A DNA stretch of 64,000 bases, from positions 248,001-312,000 of the forward strand of contig NC_011688.1 in assembly GCF_000150955.2 (NCBI RefSeq), read 5' to 3'. Both the position numbers and the translations under genes were made by a program. A model generated the notes under the pieces. That model had not been told where the DNA came from. It worked only from the letters and a program-made list of their open reading frames with translations, and made no database searches. Positions 1-11,165 of the stretch are shown piece by piece. Origin of the DNA: Phaeodactylum tricornutum CCAP 1055/1 (Eukaryota; Bacillariophyta; Bacillariophyceae; Surirellales; Neidiaceae). How positions within the stretch are numbered: position 1 is the first letter of the stretch; each line of letters starts with the position of its first letter.

Positions 1-1422
1 TTCGGTCCTGCTGCATCACGAAACGATGTCATCAGTTCGGCGCAGCAAGTATATCAACGCCTTTTGAAAATGACGCCCGAGAGTATCATGCTGAACTGTG
101 ACGTCTTCACTATGTTGGCGGACGAAGACGAGGGGGCTACCACCAACTTGGCCAAGAGGAAGGCCCTACGCAAGCTCTTTCGTCCCGACGCAAACAACGA
201 GCTTTCTCAGTTGGCCTTTATTCAATCTTGCGATTCTCTGTACAAAAAGCTGCGCTTCTTTCGTGCTTCTGTAGGAAACGCCTCGGTTATTGACCATGCC
301 CTCGAAACTATCATCGACTTTCTCTTCAACTTCATACTGGCGCTTGCTTTGCTTTCGCTTATGCGCTTTAATCCTTGGCCTCTGTTGGTATCGGTTTCAA
401 CATTACTCGTGTCTGTGTCCTTTGCTGTCGGATCTAGTGCCAGCAAATACATAGAAGTAAGTCACCCGTTTCAATGCCTCCGTCATTGCCCATCTCGTTT
501 CTCAGGTTCATTTTCTCCATAACGTTACAGGGCATATTGCTGATTGCGGCAAGAAGGTGAGTTGTTCCCACTATTGTAGTAGCTATTTCTATCGCTTCGA
601 AACGAACCGTTCCTTACATTACATATGTTCATAGACCTTACGATCTTGGTGACCGCATATACATGCTGGATCCGTCTGTTTTAAACAGCAACGACGGCCT
701 TTTCTGGTCCTGGTTTATTGAAGGTGCGATCGTGTTGCATTGAAAACACCAAATGATCAGTTTTTTCAGTTCTTCAGCTTTCTTACTCGTCCCACTTCAT
801 TTGTACTTTAGATATTAATCTTTTCCAAACCACGGTACGCTACGCCGGTACCAACGAAGTGGCGACCATCAACAACGGTTCAATTGCAAATTTACGTATC
901 GTAAACGCTAACCGGTCCCCCAACGCTGTTGTTTGGTTCCAGTTGCCTTTTCACATTTCTGTCTTGGAGGAGAAGCGAATGGACCGCACCCGTGTGGCGC
1001 TCGAAAAGTACGCTCACGCGCGTCCCCGCAGCTGGCACAGTTTTTCCTATTGTCGTGTTGACGAGGTCCATGTCGAGTTGGAGAAACTAATGGTCACCAT
1101 AGGCTTTCAGCACCGGACTTCTTGGCAAGACTTGGGTCGAATTTTGATGGACAAGGCCGATCTGATGTGTTATGTGTACCAGCTGACAAAAGATTTGGGC
1201 GTTGACTATGAAGAGCTTCCACAACGTGATCTAGTATACTACTCGGGTTTGCTCAAGAGTGGTGGCGTGCGTAACTACCGCAAGGGTCTCGTCAACCCCT
1301 TGAACATTCAAAACTCTGTTGAAGGAGAAGTACCCATCAGACAATCATCATCGGCTGCATCTACTCGTACCAACGATACCGATTCGGTGAATCGCGCCTT
1401 TCTCGCTAATCTACGTCTTTAG
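1..1422 (+). CDS. MscS-like mechanosensitive ion channel, 5' end outside window
   Basis: The reading frame is open from base 1, so the start lies upstream. Inferred exons are 1-456, 531-556, 635-723 and 812-1422; all junctions are GT-AG and keep frame. The joined protein has two or more hydrophobic helices (around 310-450), then the MscS pore/beta-domain signature: GILLIAARR-PYDLGDRIYMLDP across the small second and third exons, and 'TINNGSIANLRIVNANRSP' in the last exon. This matches the pore-lining helix, 'PF/YDxGDR' and 'N-x-S' beta-domain order of eukaryotic MscS-like (MSL) channels. They open under membrane tension and release ions or osmolytes, at the plasma membrane or in organelles; location cannot be judged because the N-terminus is missing. 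The C-terminal ~80 residues are hydrophilic and unlike any domain I recognise. Confidence 0.85.
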
Positions 1423-1759
1423 CGCCAACCATTGTTCAAAGTTCACTGTCAAAATCATGTATCCTAGCTTCTTGTGGAATTCGGGGCATTCACAGTCAAT
1501 CTCAATCTCAGCGAGACATTAATTCGACCATCTTCCAACAATGTCCAGACTGTGACTCTCAGATATCCAATAGGAGTCTTGGGTAAAGCGAAACACGAGT
1601 GAGCGTGGCGACTGCGTAAGTTTCGTTTCGCCGTCAGATAATGCCAATTTGTGGGCAAATCAGCGATAGGCAGATTCCAAGATTCTGCCGTTTACAGAAA
1701 GATCCCATCACAAAGTTTGTATCCCTTGTATCCATTTCTCCGAAATCGTATGCTTTACT
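1423..1759. other. Intergenic spacer between MscS-like channel and carboxypeptidase
   Basis: No credible ORF. It holds two copies of the recurring 9-mer: TCACTGTCA at 1443-1451, just after the MscS stop, and TCACAGTCA at 1490-1498, about 260 bp before the next start codon. Confidence 0.6.
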
Positions 1760-3497
1760 ATGAAAGTAATTGGATTGAATTTGCTTTGGTGTAGTGTCGG
1801 GGTCCTCCTCCCTTATGGGTCAATGGCTGGACCCGAGACCGACTTGATCGAAAACCTGCCCATGCATGGAAAGACTAAGACGCCGCACTATTCAGGCTAC
1901 TTGGACGCGACGGAAGGTTGTAACTTAGAGGTTAATGGTCCCTATTGCAAAATTCATTATTGGCTGGCTATGGCGGAAGGCGACTTTCTAAACAAGCCTG
2001 TTGTGTTGTGGTTGAATGGAGGGCCGGGATCTTCGTCCATTCTTGGCTTTCTTCAAGAAAATGGACCACTTCTTATGAACTCTACAGGAGGGTTGATGGA
2101 AAATCCCTACAGCTGGACCAAGGTTTCCAACTTGTTGGTTATTGAATCACCGATTGGGGTAGGGTATAGCTACTGTGCGAGTCAACTCCTGGGAAAAGTG
2201 TGTGAAAACACAGACAAGTACACGGCATCGGCGGCTCGAGCGGCAATCGTGGATTTCTTTGCCAAGTTTCCGTATTTCGCCAGCAACGACTTTTTCATAA
2301 CTGGAGAATCTTATGCCGGAGTTTATTTGCCGACCCTGGCCTACGAACTACTAGAGCATGCGCCTCACATTTCGTTGACGGGTATGGCTGTCGGAGATCC
2401 GTGTACCGATAACACGGCACAAGCCGACTCCATGGACGCTCTCTGGTACGGACACAAGTACGGTCTCGTCGACGACGCCATCTTTGACACACTATGGAAT
2501 CAATGTGGTATCAGGGCTCCATCTTTTCTGATGAAAAGCAAAATTCAATTGACGCATAATGCGGATCTAGGAGAGGAATTTCTCAACGACATCGGGTATG
2601 ATGGCGACTCAAACGTATGTCGATTAAGTATGCGCAAGTTTTTGATGTCCTCTAGTCGCGCCTTGTCGCAAAGCTGGCGAGGTATGTTTATTGACGACTA
2701 TTCGCTCTTTGCTCCCGTCACGGACTTGGAAGACATACACATGACCGCCTACATGAACCGCCCCGACGTCCGTGAAGCCCTGCATGTTATGGATACTCCT
2801 ATTCGGAGCTGGCCATACCCCAATGTTGGTTTCGACTACACAAAAGAATATGATGCTTGCAATGCGGATGCCGATGAAGAAGCTCTGTCCATGATTGACT
2901 TTTATCGCAAATTGGGCCCGCGCCTCCGGGCCATTTGGATATATAACGGCGATACGGATCCATGCGTCTCCTATGAAGGAACACGCGTGGCTGTTTCTCG
3001 AATTGGGTTCCCGGAACTTGATGGTGGCGGATACCGCCCGTGGTTTTACAACCAAACGGCGACCACTGGTGTGTACATTTCGTTTGGTTTGAAGCCTTTG
3101 ATAAACATCACAGTTTTGCTAACTCTATGAAATTTGTTTTTATTTGGAAACGTTTCGTGCAGTTGAAGTGTTGATGGAAAAGCCAGCTTTGTTTGGTCCC
3201 GACTTATTATTGCAAGAGTTAGGAGCACAATTAGGAGGCGAAGTTGTGAATTACGAAAACAACATTTCATTCTTGACTTTCCATGGATCGGGCCACATGG
3301 TTCCACAGTTCCGACCGCAAGCTGCTTTACACATGCTACGAAAGCTCGTCAACTATGAAGCGCTTTCACCGAAATTGCCTCTAAATGCTACATTGGTTGA
3401 TTTGAGCAACCAGGACTTTCGTGTGACTATGGACATCTGGACAGAATCGGCAAAACAATTATGTGTAGCAGCGCATCTAAATGAAGATATCAAGTAA
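1760..3497 (+). CDS. Secreted/lysosomal serine carboxypeptidase (peptidase family S10)
   Basis: Two exons, 1760-3068 and 3163-3497, joined by a 94-nt GT-AG intron (phase 1), give 547 aa. An N-terminal hydrophobic stretch (residues ~1-23) is a likely signal peptide. Family S10 landmarks are all present: 'WLNGGPGSSS' (oxyanion hole), 'GESYAGVYLP' with the nucleophile Ser near residue 185, 'YNGDTDPCVSYEGT' with the catalytic Asp near residue 396, and 'FHGSGHMVPQFRP' with the catalytic His in exon 2. Such enzymes remove C-terminal amino acids at acid pH in vacuole/lysosome or outside the cell. Length is normal for the family. Several N-x-S/T sites fit a secretory protein. The intron lies between the catalytic Asp and His, so both exons are needed for an active triad. 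Confidence 0.93.
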
Positions 3498-3673
3498 TCA
3501 ACACAAACAGCGTACATTATATGAACTTCTTTATTTCCGCTCCCGTGTTTCATAATCATTCGTAGTCCTCCGCACCCAGAGCAACTTCATCTTGACCCGA
3601 GATGTCAGAGAGTTTGCAAAACTTCCGGAACAATGTTGACACTCCAGCCTCGACTCAAGCCCGACTTTTGAAT

Positions 3674-5148
3674 CTACGTAAGCGATGGTAATTCATGCTG
3701 ACTGGAGGAAGTGTCATTTCTATTATCCCCTTCATAATCTTGCGCAGGACGTGGGTCACGTTGGCGCCGTGATGATTTCTTGCGGCTGTTACGATCGGAG
3801 TCGATAGCCTTGTGGATACCATCTCCTTCACTTTTTCTTCGCGACCGTCGTTTCATTGACCTCAAAAAGCTGCCACCGCGCAGTCGTTTTCGCAAGGCAG
3901 GAAAGCGCTTGAGCACGCGACGCAGAAACACACGGAATGCAAGCAGGAAAAAGGCTACTCCCATTACTATCATGAGTAAGGAAATGTTTCGTCGCATTTT
4001 GCGCCGGTAACTTGTCATATCGAGCGCGCGCGATATTCTTTCAATCGTGTTGGAGTACTTCTGGAGCTTGCCGAACGGATCGGGACACGCACCGGAGGGA
4101 TCTCTGAGGCTACAGGCTTCACTGTATTGCAACAGTTGTAGAGCTCCGTCGTAGTCTTCGTCTTCATCGTTGTTGTCACCGTTCGAGTTCTCGTTCGAAT
4201 CAGCGTTATATATTTGCACACAATCCAAGCTGTTCAAGGCGCTGTTAACTTGATTCATAGAATCGACTATCTTCGTCATCTGCTCGGCATTGCAAAAGGC
4301 ACCCTGAAAATTTTGCTGTACAAAACGCCCACGGTTGCAGGCAAGTGACTGGCTGTAAAAATTGTCAAAATAGCCCTCATTGTGATTTCCGTAGGCGTAC
4401 TTCTCGTACGAGTCATCGCCACCAGAATAGTTGTCATCTGTGGCACCTTCAATAATGGTGCAGTAGGAAGAAAGAGAATTCGTATTGTCGTCCGTCTGAA
4501 AATAGGAAACGCCTGCGTTGGTCATCGCCTGCATAAAAGGCCCCAGGCCCTGATTAGTAAAGAAGGAATTGATGTAAGACGACTTGCGACAACCCTTTTC
4601 TTCTTCCCCCGCCAATGTACCATACAGAGAGAACGCGGCGTTGGCCCGATTACAGACGGTGGAGCCCAAATACCACCAATCGTAGGCATTGTTTTCGTCG
4701 TCCCCTTCTCCGTAATCGATTGTCTGACAGAGGTTGTCGGCTCCGTTCTTGTCTCCACTGCCCCCCTGATTGCTCACCGCCACACCACTCCATCTGCAAC
4801 GCCCATTTCAAAGAAAATAAAAGTCAGCAAACGAAAGAAATTCTAACATTTCCACACCCGAAATCCCTTTTCTGCATTTACAACGCTGATCGGATGACGA
4901 ACAGATACGTACGCGCAAGAATGGTACTTGATTGACAAGGATTGAAACTGAGAAATATCCTGCAGAACATTGCGAGCATCCCTCCAATACATGGCATTTT
5001 TGGTGTTGGGATTCGCCACACCCTTTGGGTAATAACTGTCGTCTTTGTAAGCAGTGGTGAAGACTCGCGTAGCACTTTGGTGTGCCAATAGAACCACTAA
5101 TGTGCGCCACAGCAGTTCCGTCGTCGCAGACACAGTCGAAGGGAACAT
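3674..5148 (-). CDS. Cys-rich type I membrane protein of unknown function
   Basis: Exons 5148-4913 and 4793-3674 (intron 119 nt, GT-AG, phase 2) give 451 aa. The frame runs 12 bases further upstream but has no ATG there, so 5148 is the start. Residues ~1-30 look like a signal peptide. The junction restores 'LSIKYHSCAWSG', a conserved-looking segment following 'ARNVLQDISQFQSL'. The luminal part is rich in Cys, Asn and acidic residues, including a run of alternating N/D/E near residues 260-280. One transmembrane helix near residues 345-365 ('LLMIVMGVAFFLLAF') is followed by a strongly basic, Ser-rich cytoplasmic tail. I cannot name a family. The neighbour at 5714-7270 has the same plan and nearly the same length, on the opposite strand. 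Confidence 0.75.
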
Positions 5149-5713
5149 GATGGGTGTCAATCAATATCTATACTCGCCAGTGGGAAAAAGCAGAAAGCCT
5201 GTAGCAATAAAACCCCTCAGCGTCGCAAAGGCGTGGTGAAATAGCGTGGCAAGGGGGTGGATTTGTCTGGGGATGTTCCCAGCGCCGTTCCAGAGAGCGA
5301 CAACTCGCTCTATTGGAGATCCTAGTAGCTAGGCGATTCTAGAGACTTTGTGAACCCACTCTAGATAGAGCCCTGTGAGCGAGCAGTCGCCGTTTCGGTT
5401 GGCGCGTCGGGCAGTTAGGTAAAAATATTTGGGTATATAAAGAATTCTTCGTTTCGATAATATATACATATGGAAAATGTATAAGGACAAAATCCAACGA
5501 TGGGAAGTCTTTCTCGGAACTTTGGGCGGGATAAGTAGTGGTTCTTACAGTTAGATCGGCGAAGCCTGGACAACAACAGTAAATATTTGCATTGTGTGTG
5601 CTTGGACGGTGAGGAACGTTGCCGAAGTGAGAACCAAAATCTGCCTACCGAGATACCAACCCGCATCTCATCTTACCAACCGCTGATCAATACACACCCG
5701 AGACGAAAACATT
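5149..5713. promoter_or_regulatory. Shared upstream region of the divergent membrane-protein pair
   Basis: About 565 bp separate the two divergent start codons, so both promoters must lie here. It contains a short hairpin-like word (GAGCGACAACTCGCTC, near 5295-5310) and an AT-rich stretch with TATA-like words near 5420-5470. No ORF here looks coding. Confidence 0.5.
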
Positions 5714-7270
5714 ATGCGGCTCAAGAATAAGAGTTCCAGCTCCACGGTGGTTTTGGTGCTGACCTTTGTTGCGTTTCTTTCAAGCTTCGGTCAAGCGCAA
5801 CATTTGACGGACAGTGAGCTGCAGGTCCATATCGGAGGAGAGTCGTCGCAACAATGGATCTCGCTGAGTGAAGACGCTGAATTCCAGGCAGCTTCAGTGG
5901 ATCCTTCCCGGAACGCCCGACTACTACGGGATGTACAAGGAAGACTCCTGGGTGGAAGCATCAGTGCTCTCTCATCGATTGACGCATACGGAACCTATTA
6001 CGACGGATATTCGCAGGCCTGGCGATACCTGGGGTTCTACATTGACTGTGGTGAACAACGGGGTGGTGGCCACCACCGCAATCGCCGACGAGAACTGAAA
6101 GAAGGGGAGGAGGAGACTGAAGGAGGCTGCAATCGAGTTCTCTTGTGGGCTGCGGTACGTACCAGAACACAAAGACAAGTCCGATTTTCGGCTCGACCCA
6201 TAAAATCTCTCACGTTGGGCGCGTTTTACACAACAGTACATCGATTTAGACTACCAAGGGGGTGAAATAGGTGAATATCAATTTTACAATTTGGAAAACG
6301 ACGCATGGGATACTACGCCTTGCAACATGACTGGATCTGAACGGTGTGCCAAAATGGACTGCCATTTACCGGTAAGTTTGCGTCATTCTTTTTTGAGACT
6401 ACTGTAAGGCACATTTGTGGCTGTTGGATACAGTGAATTTATCATCAGGGATATGTATACTAACGGATGTATGACTGACAGGATACGCATTTTGAGCTTC
6501 TCGGATACTACAAGGAACAGAATTATTTGCAGTGGATGGAGCAGCTCTTTAAACATCAGGGCTACTGTATCTGGGACGAGGACGAATATTCCTTCATGCA
6601 AACTTATTATGAATCGTGGCCAGAGGATTGCACGCAGTCTAAGACTGCAGTGAACGGTAATTATCTCTACTTCGACCTTCAACCAACATCCAACGGTGGA
6701 ATGAGTATTGGTCTCTATACCGATCAGCGCTGTACATCGCAGTACACAGGTCGTTCTCCAACAGTAAATACGGTTCTGGCTTCCTTTTACGGCAGCAGCG
6801 ATAGCCCCTACAACATAGACTCCTACATTGATGACTGGAACAAGGGCATGGACGTGTACAGGATATGCCAGCCTTGCAAAGCTTACAAATTGGACTATGG
6901 AGACGAAGGAAGTAATGGTCACCGCGCTCTTGGTGGCAGCGCAGACGGTAATTTCGAGTGCGACGACGACGCCGGTTACAATAGCGTCAACCAGTGCATG
7001 AAATTTGCGACTCATACAAAAATGAGAGCCGCGACCTTTCAGAACTTAATGTTGGCAACACAGCAAGGCTTTCTTCCCGGAACCACTGTAGCGGGAGTTT
7101 CGTATGGCGAACAAATCTACAAAGAGCCCGAGGACTATACCTTTTTCTTTCATTCTACGATATTCTTCTTAACGGGAGTTGCGTTCTTTGCACTAGCAGT
7201 GATAACCCATCGAAAAACTTCCAAGACCTTGAGTGAGCCATTCATTGCGTCGGATGGGGTCGCCGCTTAA
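5714..7270 (+). CDS. Cys-rich type I membrane protein of unknown function
   Basis: Three exons, 5714-6154, 6237-6371 and 6482-7270, with two GT-AG phase-0 introns (82 and 110 nt), give 454 aa. There is a clear signal peptide ('VVLVLTFVAFLSSFGQAQ', residues ~12-29). The ectodomain holds many Cys and aromatic residues, including 'AWRYLGFYIDC', 'PCNMTGSERCAKMDC', 'GYCIWDEDEYSF', and 'SIGLYTDQRCTSQY'. One C-terminal transmembrane helix ('IFFLTGVAFFALAVI', residues ~420-440) precedes a short tail. The order signal peptide, W-YLG segment, Cys-rich region, TM resembles the divergent neighbour at 3674-5148, suggesting distant paralogy (inference). Function unknown; a cell-surface or secretory-pathway role is likely. 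Confidence 0.82.
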
Positions 7271-8045
7271 AGATACGGACCAGTATAGGGCCATGGTGCT
7301 GCCGTTGACTTTTGGAAATAGCTAGCGATAGTGCTTGTTTCTTCGCGAGACGTATGAGGGAGGTTTACGCTCTTGAGTACCCTTTGGAAAACGTACAATA
7401 TTGAGTTTTTGGGAAATGAGAATCAAAGGGGACTAGCGTGGCACGGGAAACATTTTACTTTGCTCTCTTTTACAGTCATTGCTATTGTGGAAAAAAGGAC
7501 TGTGTTTATTTTGAGAGAGCAATGCCCATAGCGTTGGGCTACCATTTTTACTGGCTATGATATATCTTTGACTCAATTTGAAAAGACGGTGTAATCATAC
7601 TCGCTTTCAATGTGGTATCAAATTAATCAAATGGTCAATGTTTTATAGTGCTCTTTACTGTTAGCAAAATACGAAAGTAGAAAATGCTGTTTTGAAGTAT
7701 ACATAGTTTTTGACGGCATAAAAAAAAACGAGAATAACCGCAACGTAAGGCTGGAAAGCCGTTTCCAGTATATATATAAATATAGGTATAAAAATGATGA
7801 CTCACTGTCAATGTCAGTGACCTCCTTTTAATGCGGGAGATATTTCCAGTCATGTGAAGTTTCACGGGCGTCCGAGCTTTTGCTGCCCATGCGTTGAAAC
7901 CGTTCTCGAGCCGCGCACCAGAATATTTCAACGATCGAACGCGCCGCCAACCGACAAAAAAGTAATTTTCAAAGAATCTAATACTCCCACAATCTTTCTC
8001 AGCAATCGTAGCGACTTTTGTCAATTGTATCCCGACAAACTGATC
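7271..8045. promoter_or_regulatory. Upstream region of the REX4-like exonuclease gene
   Basis: No credible ORF. An AT-rich TATA-like tract (about 7770-7795) is followed by TCACTGTCAATGTCAGTGA (7802-7820), whose TCACTG/CAGTGA arms form an inverted repeat. The coding frame is open back to 7854 but without an ATG before 8046. Confidence 0.45.
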
Positions 8046-9059
8046 ATGGCTGTGCATTCAAAGCAAGGCATCGTGGAAAGCATGGCGAAAAGCAAACATA
8101 CCCAGGGGAGCAATATAATCGATGTCACCAACCACTCCGGGATAAAAATCAATTTTGCAAATGTTGGCATTCAAAGTCAGCATTACATGAGCGTTCAAAA
8201 GCAACACCCCAGCAATCTCTTTGATAGGGTAAATGTTGGGGATGGTAGCAGCCATCCCGATGCGATTGTCAAACTAAGCAACCGCGCAGTTATGTGCCGG
8301 CAAGATTCAAACTCGTCCCTTTTGTCGAATTCTTGTCATTCGACGTGTTCACAGTCTTATACGGAACAAACCGTTCTACCATCCCACAACAAATACATGC
8401 ACAGTTACAACAAGCCCGCTATGCCTCCTCGCTCTCAATATGTTGCGATGGACTGTGAAATGGTTACCACTTTGAGTAGCCCTTCCACTTGTGCTCGAGT
8501 TGTACTTGTCGACTGGAAGGGCCGTACGCTCCTGGATGCGTACGTGAAACCATCTGAGCCAGTTCTCGACTACAAAACTTTCATCTCTGGAATCACCGCC
8601 CACAACTTGGAAAAGGCTGAAACTCTGGACGTTGTACGAGAACGGGTATATCAGTTGTTGGATGGGAAGATCTTGGTTGGCCATGGACTGCAGAACGACT
8701 TGGAATGTTTAGGTATTAACCATTCGTGGTACATGATACGTGATACTGCCTACTATGAGCCGTTTATGAAGTTGTATTTTGGCGCCCTTGCTCCCAGGAA
8801 ACTGAAGGATCTGGCAAAAGAAAAGCTTCGCACGGATATTCAGTTGCCCGGACGCTCTCACAGCCCGACCGAAGACGCACTCACAGCTTTAGATTTGTAT
8901 AAGTGTCACCGACCTAGATGGGAGGCGTGCATGCAGTCTAAGATAAAGGAAAGCCAAAAATTAGTGCGGCAGCAGGTCCGAGATCAAGAAATACAACAGC
9001 AGATGCTAATGATGGAGCGCCATCACCAACATCAGCAAAACTACAGTGCATACAGCTGA
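8046..9059 (+). CDS. REX4/ISG20-like DEDDh 3'-5' exonuclease
   Basis: A single exon of 337 aa; 8046 is the first ATG in the frame. The N-terminal ~130 residues are low in recognisable structure. The C-terminal part is a DEDDh exonuclease domain: 'YVAMDCEMV' (Asp and Glu of ExoI), 'LVGHGLQNDLECL' (Asp of ExoII), 'RDTAYYEPF', and 'GRSHSPTEDALTALDLYK' (His and Asp of ExoIII). The 'DxE-MV', 'GITAHNLEKA' and 'HSPTEDA' words are typical of the REX4/ISG20L2 group, which trims RNA, notably pre-rRNA, in the nucleolus. The last ~25 residues are Gln/His-rich. All catalytic residues are present, so it should be active. Confidence 0.9.
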   Translation: MAVHSKQGIVESMAKSKHTQGSNIIDVTNHSGIKINFANVGIQSQHYMSVQKQHPSNLFDRVNVGDGSSHPDAIVKLSNRAVMCRQDSNSSLLSNSCHSTCSQSYTEQTVLPSHNKYMHSYNKPAMPPRSQYVAMDCEMVTTLSSPSTCARVVLVDWKGRTLLDAYVKPSEPVLDYKTFISGITAHNLEKAETLDVVRERVYQLLDGKILVGHGLQNDLECLGINHSWYMIRDTAYYEPFMKLYFGALAPRKLKDLAKEKLRTDIQLPGRSHSPTEDALTALDLYKCHRPRWEACMQSKIKESQKLVRQQVRDQEIQQQMLMMERHHQHQQNYSAYS

Positions 9060-9927
9060 GTGCCTTTGGAATCTAGTCATTACAATTTCATTCTATTGTA
9101 CTAAGAGAATCATAATTTGCGATATTAACCTAGGTATACAACATCAGCTACACTAGTATACCGAGATGACTTTGTATAAAGTAGTTCTGGGACCGTAGGC
9201 AGTCTTAGGGAATCCATGTGCGCACAAACATCGATTTTGCCCTCAATGCACTTGGACCATCGGCATTATTTCCATTTTCTCATTTTTTTGTGTACGGGAA
9301 CCGGTCCCACGTAGCAAACTGTCTGTGACATGAACGCAAAAATTAAAATCAGTGAGTACGTGCGTCAAGCCAACGAGGTGCGCCAAGAATGATCTTCAGA
9401 GAACCAACAACTTTGAGAGTTTTTTAGTTAGACTTCCTTTCATTGGTACCATAACGAATGCAAGACCAAGTGAGGATTTTGTTGACTAATACTTGAACGA
9501 AGTCTCCGAATTGCTAAAACCATCTCCAGCAATTTTTAAAAATCGTGAAAAGAAATGACAAAAATGCCTGCGGACGTCATTGACTATGGTTGCCTATCAC
9601 TGTTTTGGTTTCTATTTTCATTACTGCAATACCGACTTGCAAGCGGTTTGTAGGCATCCGAGGGGCGAGACCCTTCTGAAGCTCTCGTCATGTGATTTGC
9701 GAAATCTAGACGATTCTTTCCGTCGCGAGCAGATCGATACCGCCGTCGTCAGATCCTAGGGTTCTGATCCATTTTCACTGTACGAAAATAAATTGCCTTC
9801 GAGCGGTTCGCTGCCCCGCACAAAATGTGACGAGTCTGTGCTACTCATACGGTTGACAAGGTCTGGTGACCGCGAAGCCTAAACTCAGACCTATCTAGTG
9901 GAGTTCCTGATCATCTGCATTGGCGTT
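9060..9927. other. Intergenic spacer, nothing recognised
   Basis: 868 bp without an ORF that reads like protein, no tRNA-like fold noticed, and no copy of the recurring 9-mer. Confidence 0.6.
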
Positions 9928-10170
9928 CTAGTTTCCGGCAAGCAAAAAGGTTTGCAGGTTCTGCTCGCTGTTATTGGCGTCCGAGTTGGCCTGCGAATGG
10001 GGTCCGAATCCTTGACGAAAAATTCGCAAGCGTGATGCCGCCCATTCCAATTCTGTGGTCGCAACGTCATCGGCCGTTAATGCTCGTACAATATGCATGC
10101 CACTTCTCCGTGATGCAACGAACAGCATCATGGTGGCCAGGAATACTTGTGCACGGCGGCAAAAGTTCAT
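9928..10170 (-). CDS. Possible small secreted protein, hypothetical
   Basis: 80 aa from the ATG at 10170. The frame is open further upstream to about 10350, so the true start is uncertain. Residues 8-30 ('VFLATMMLFVASRRSG') could act as a signal peptide; the rest is hydrophilic. I recognise no family. It is listed because the composition looks protein-like and it lies in an otherwise empty stretch; a chance ORF cannot be excluded. Confidence 0.28.
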   Translation of the reverse strand: MNFCRRAQVFLATMMLFVASRRSGMHIVRALTADDVATTELEWAASRLRIFRQGFGPHSQANSDANNSEQNLQTFLLAGN

Positions 10171-11165
10171 TGTGAACGAAAAGTGTGATTGCACGAGCGG
10201 TGTTGGTGGAAGAAATGAGCCTGCAACATTATCTACCAGAGTATTTTGTGATAAATGCGAACAATCGGAATGAGCCCAAAACGTTTTTTTGAAACGATCG
10301 ATGCGGATCATTCCGTCCACAATGGCTCGTTGCCAAGACTTGCTAATCAAGGTAGCTGGGCAAATCTAAGCCATTTGCAGACATTCCTATTTATGACCAT
10401 GGCATCAATCAATATCTGGAAATTATACCTATGTTTACGTCATGTCGAATTGAATCTTTCCTGGGCATGTTGGTTTCCCCGGTCCTCACTGACAATTTTG
10501 TTGATGAGTGACTGTGAGAGATCCGATTCCGAACATGACCGGGACGGAATTGCGCGCTCCCGACGAGCTCTTCTGCGACCACTAGAGAATTCCCGGTCCC
10601 GGATGCTGGTAGAGAAAATCGAAAATTCGGTCAGTGTCCAATTAAGCGACGACGAGAGGTTTCGGGCTATAAGCCATTCCTTTCTAAAGGGTTCAACGTT
10701 AAATACAACTTCACTAGCATCCGAAACGAAACCTAAATTACGATACAAACTATCTTAAGGTAATGCCAGCCGACGACAGCCGGACAACCCGGGCCACGCA
10801 TACCATGCCACTGCTTTATGTCCAGAGTTGCAAACGCTGGGTTATTGGTTGGTTTTGGGACGCGTGGCCGACGTCGACCGCAGCAAGTCTCCGCATACCA
10901 CGTAACGTACTCCGCAAAAGCAACGTTGCTCGTTGCCTCCATTAGGCCTCTTCACCGATTACTTTAATAAAAGATATCGTTCCGTTTGATCGAAGATTCT
11001 GCTCTCGTTGGTGATTAGACTTGGACCTTTGCTTCCTTCTTCCTCCTCGTCCCGAAAAGTGTTCAGTGGAATGCGACAACCTACCTCGTTCGGTTGAAAG
11101 CATAAGAAGTTCTGCAATACCAACCAAGGAAGTTTTGAGGCCAACGCCTCGCAACTCAACGTACA
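10171..11165. other. Intergenic spacer with a doubtful ORF
   Basis: A plus-strand frame (10255-10758) ends in a charged Arg/Ser-rich stretch, and a 102-aa minus frame overlaps it; neither shows a motif or a convincing start. I would not annotate either as a gene without transcript support. The final ~200 bp presumably hold the promoter of the next gene. Confidence 0.4.
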
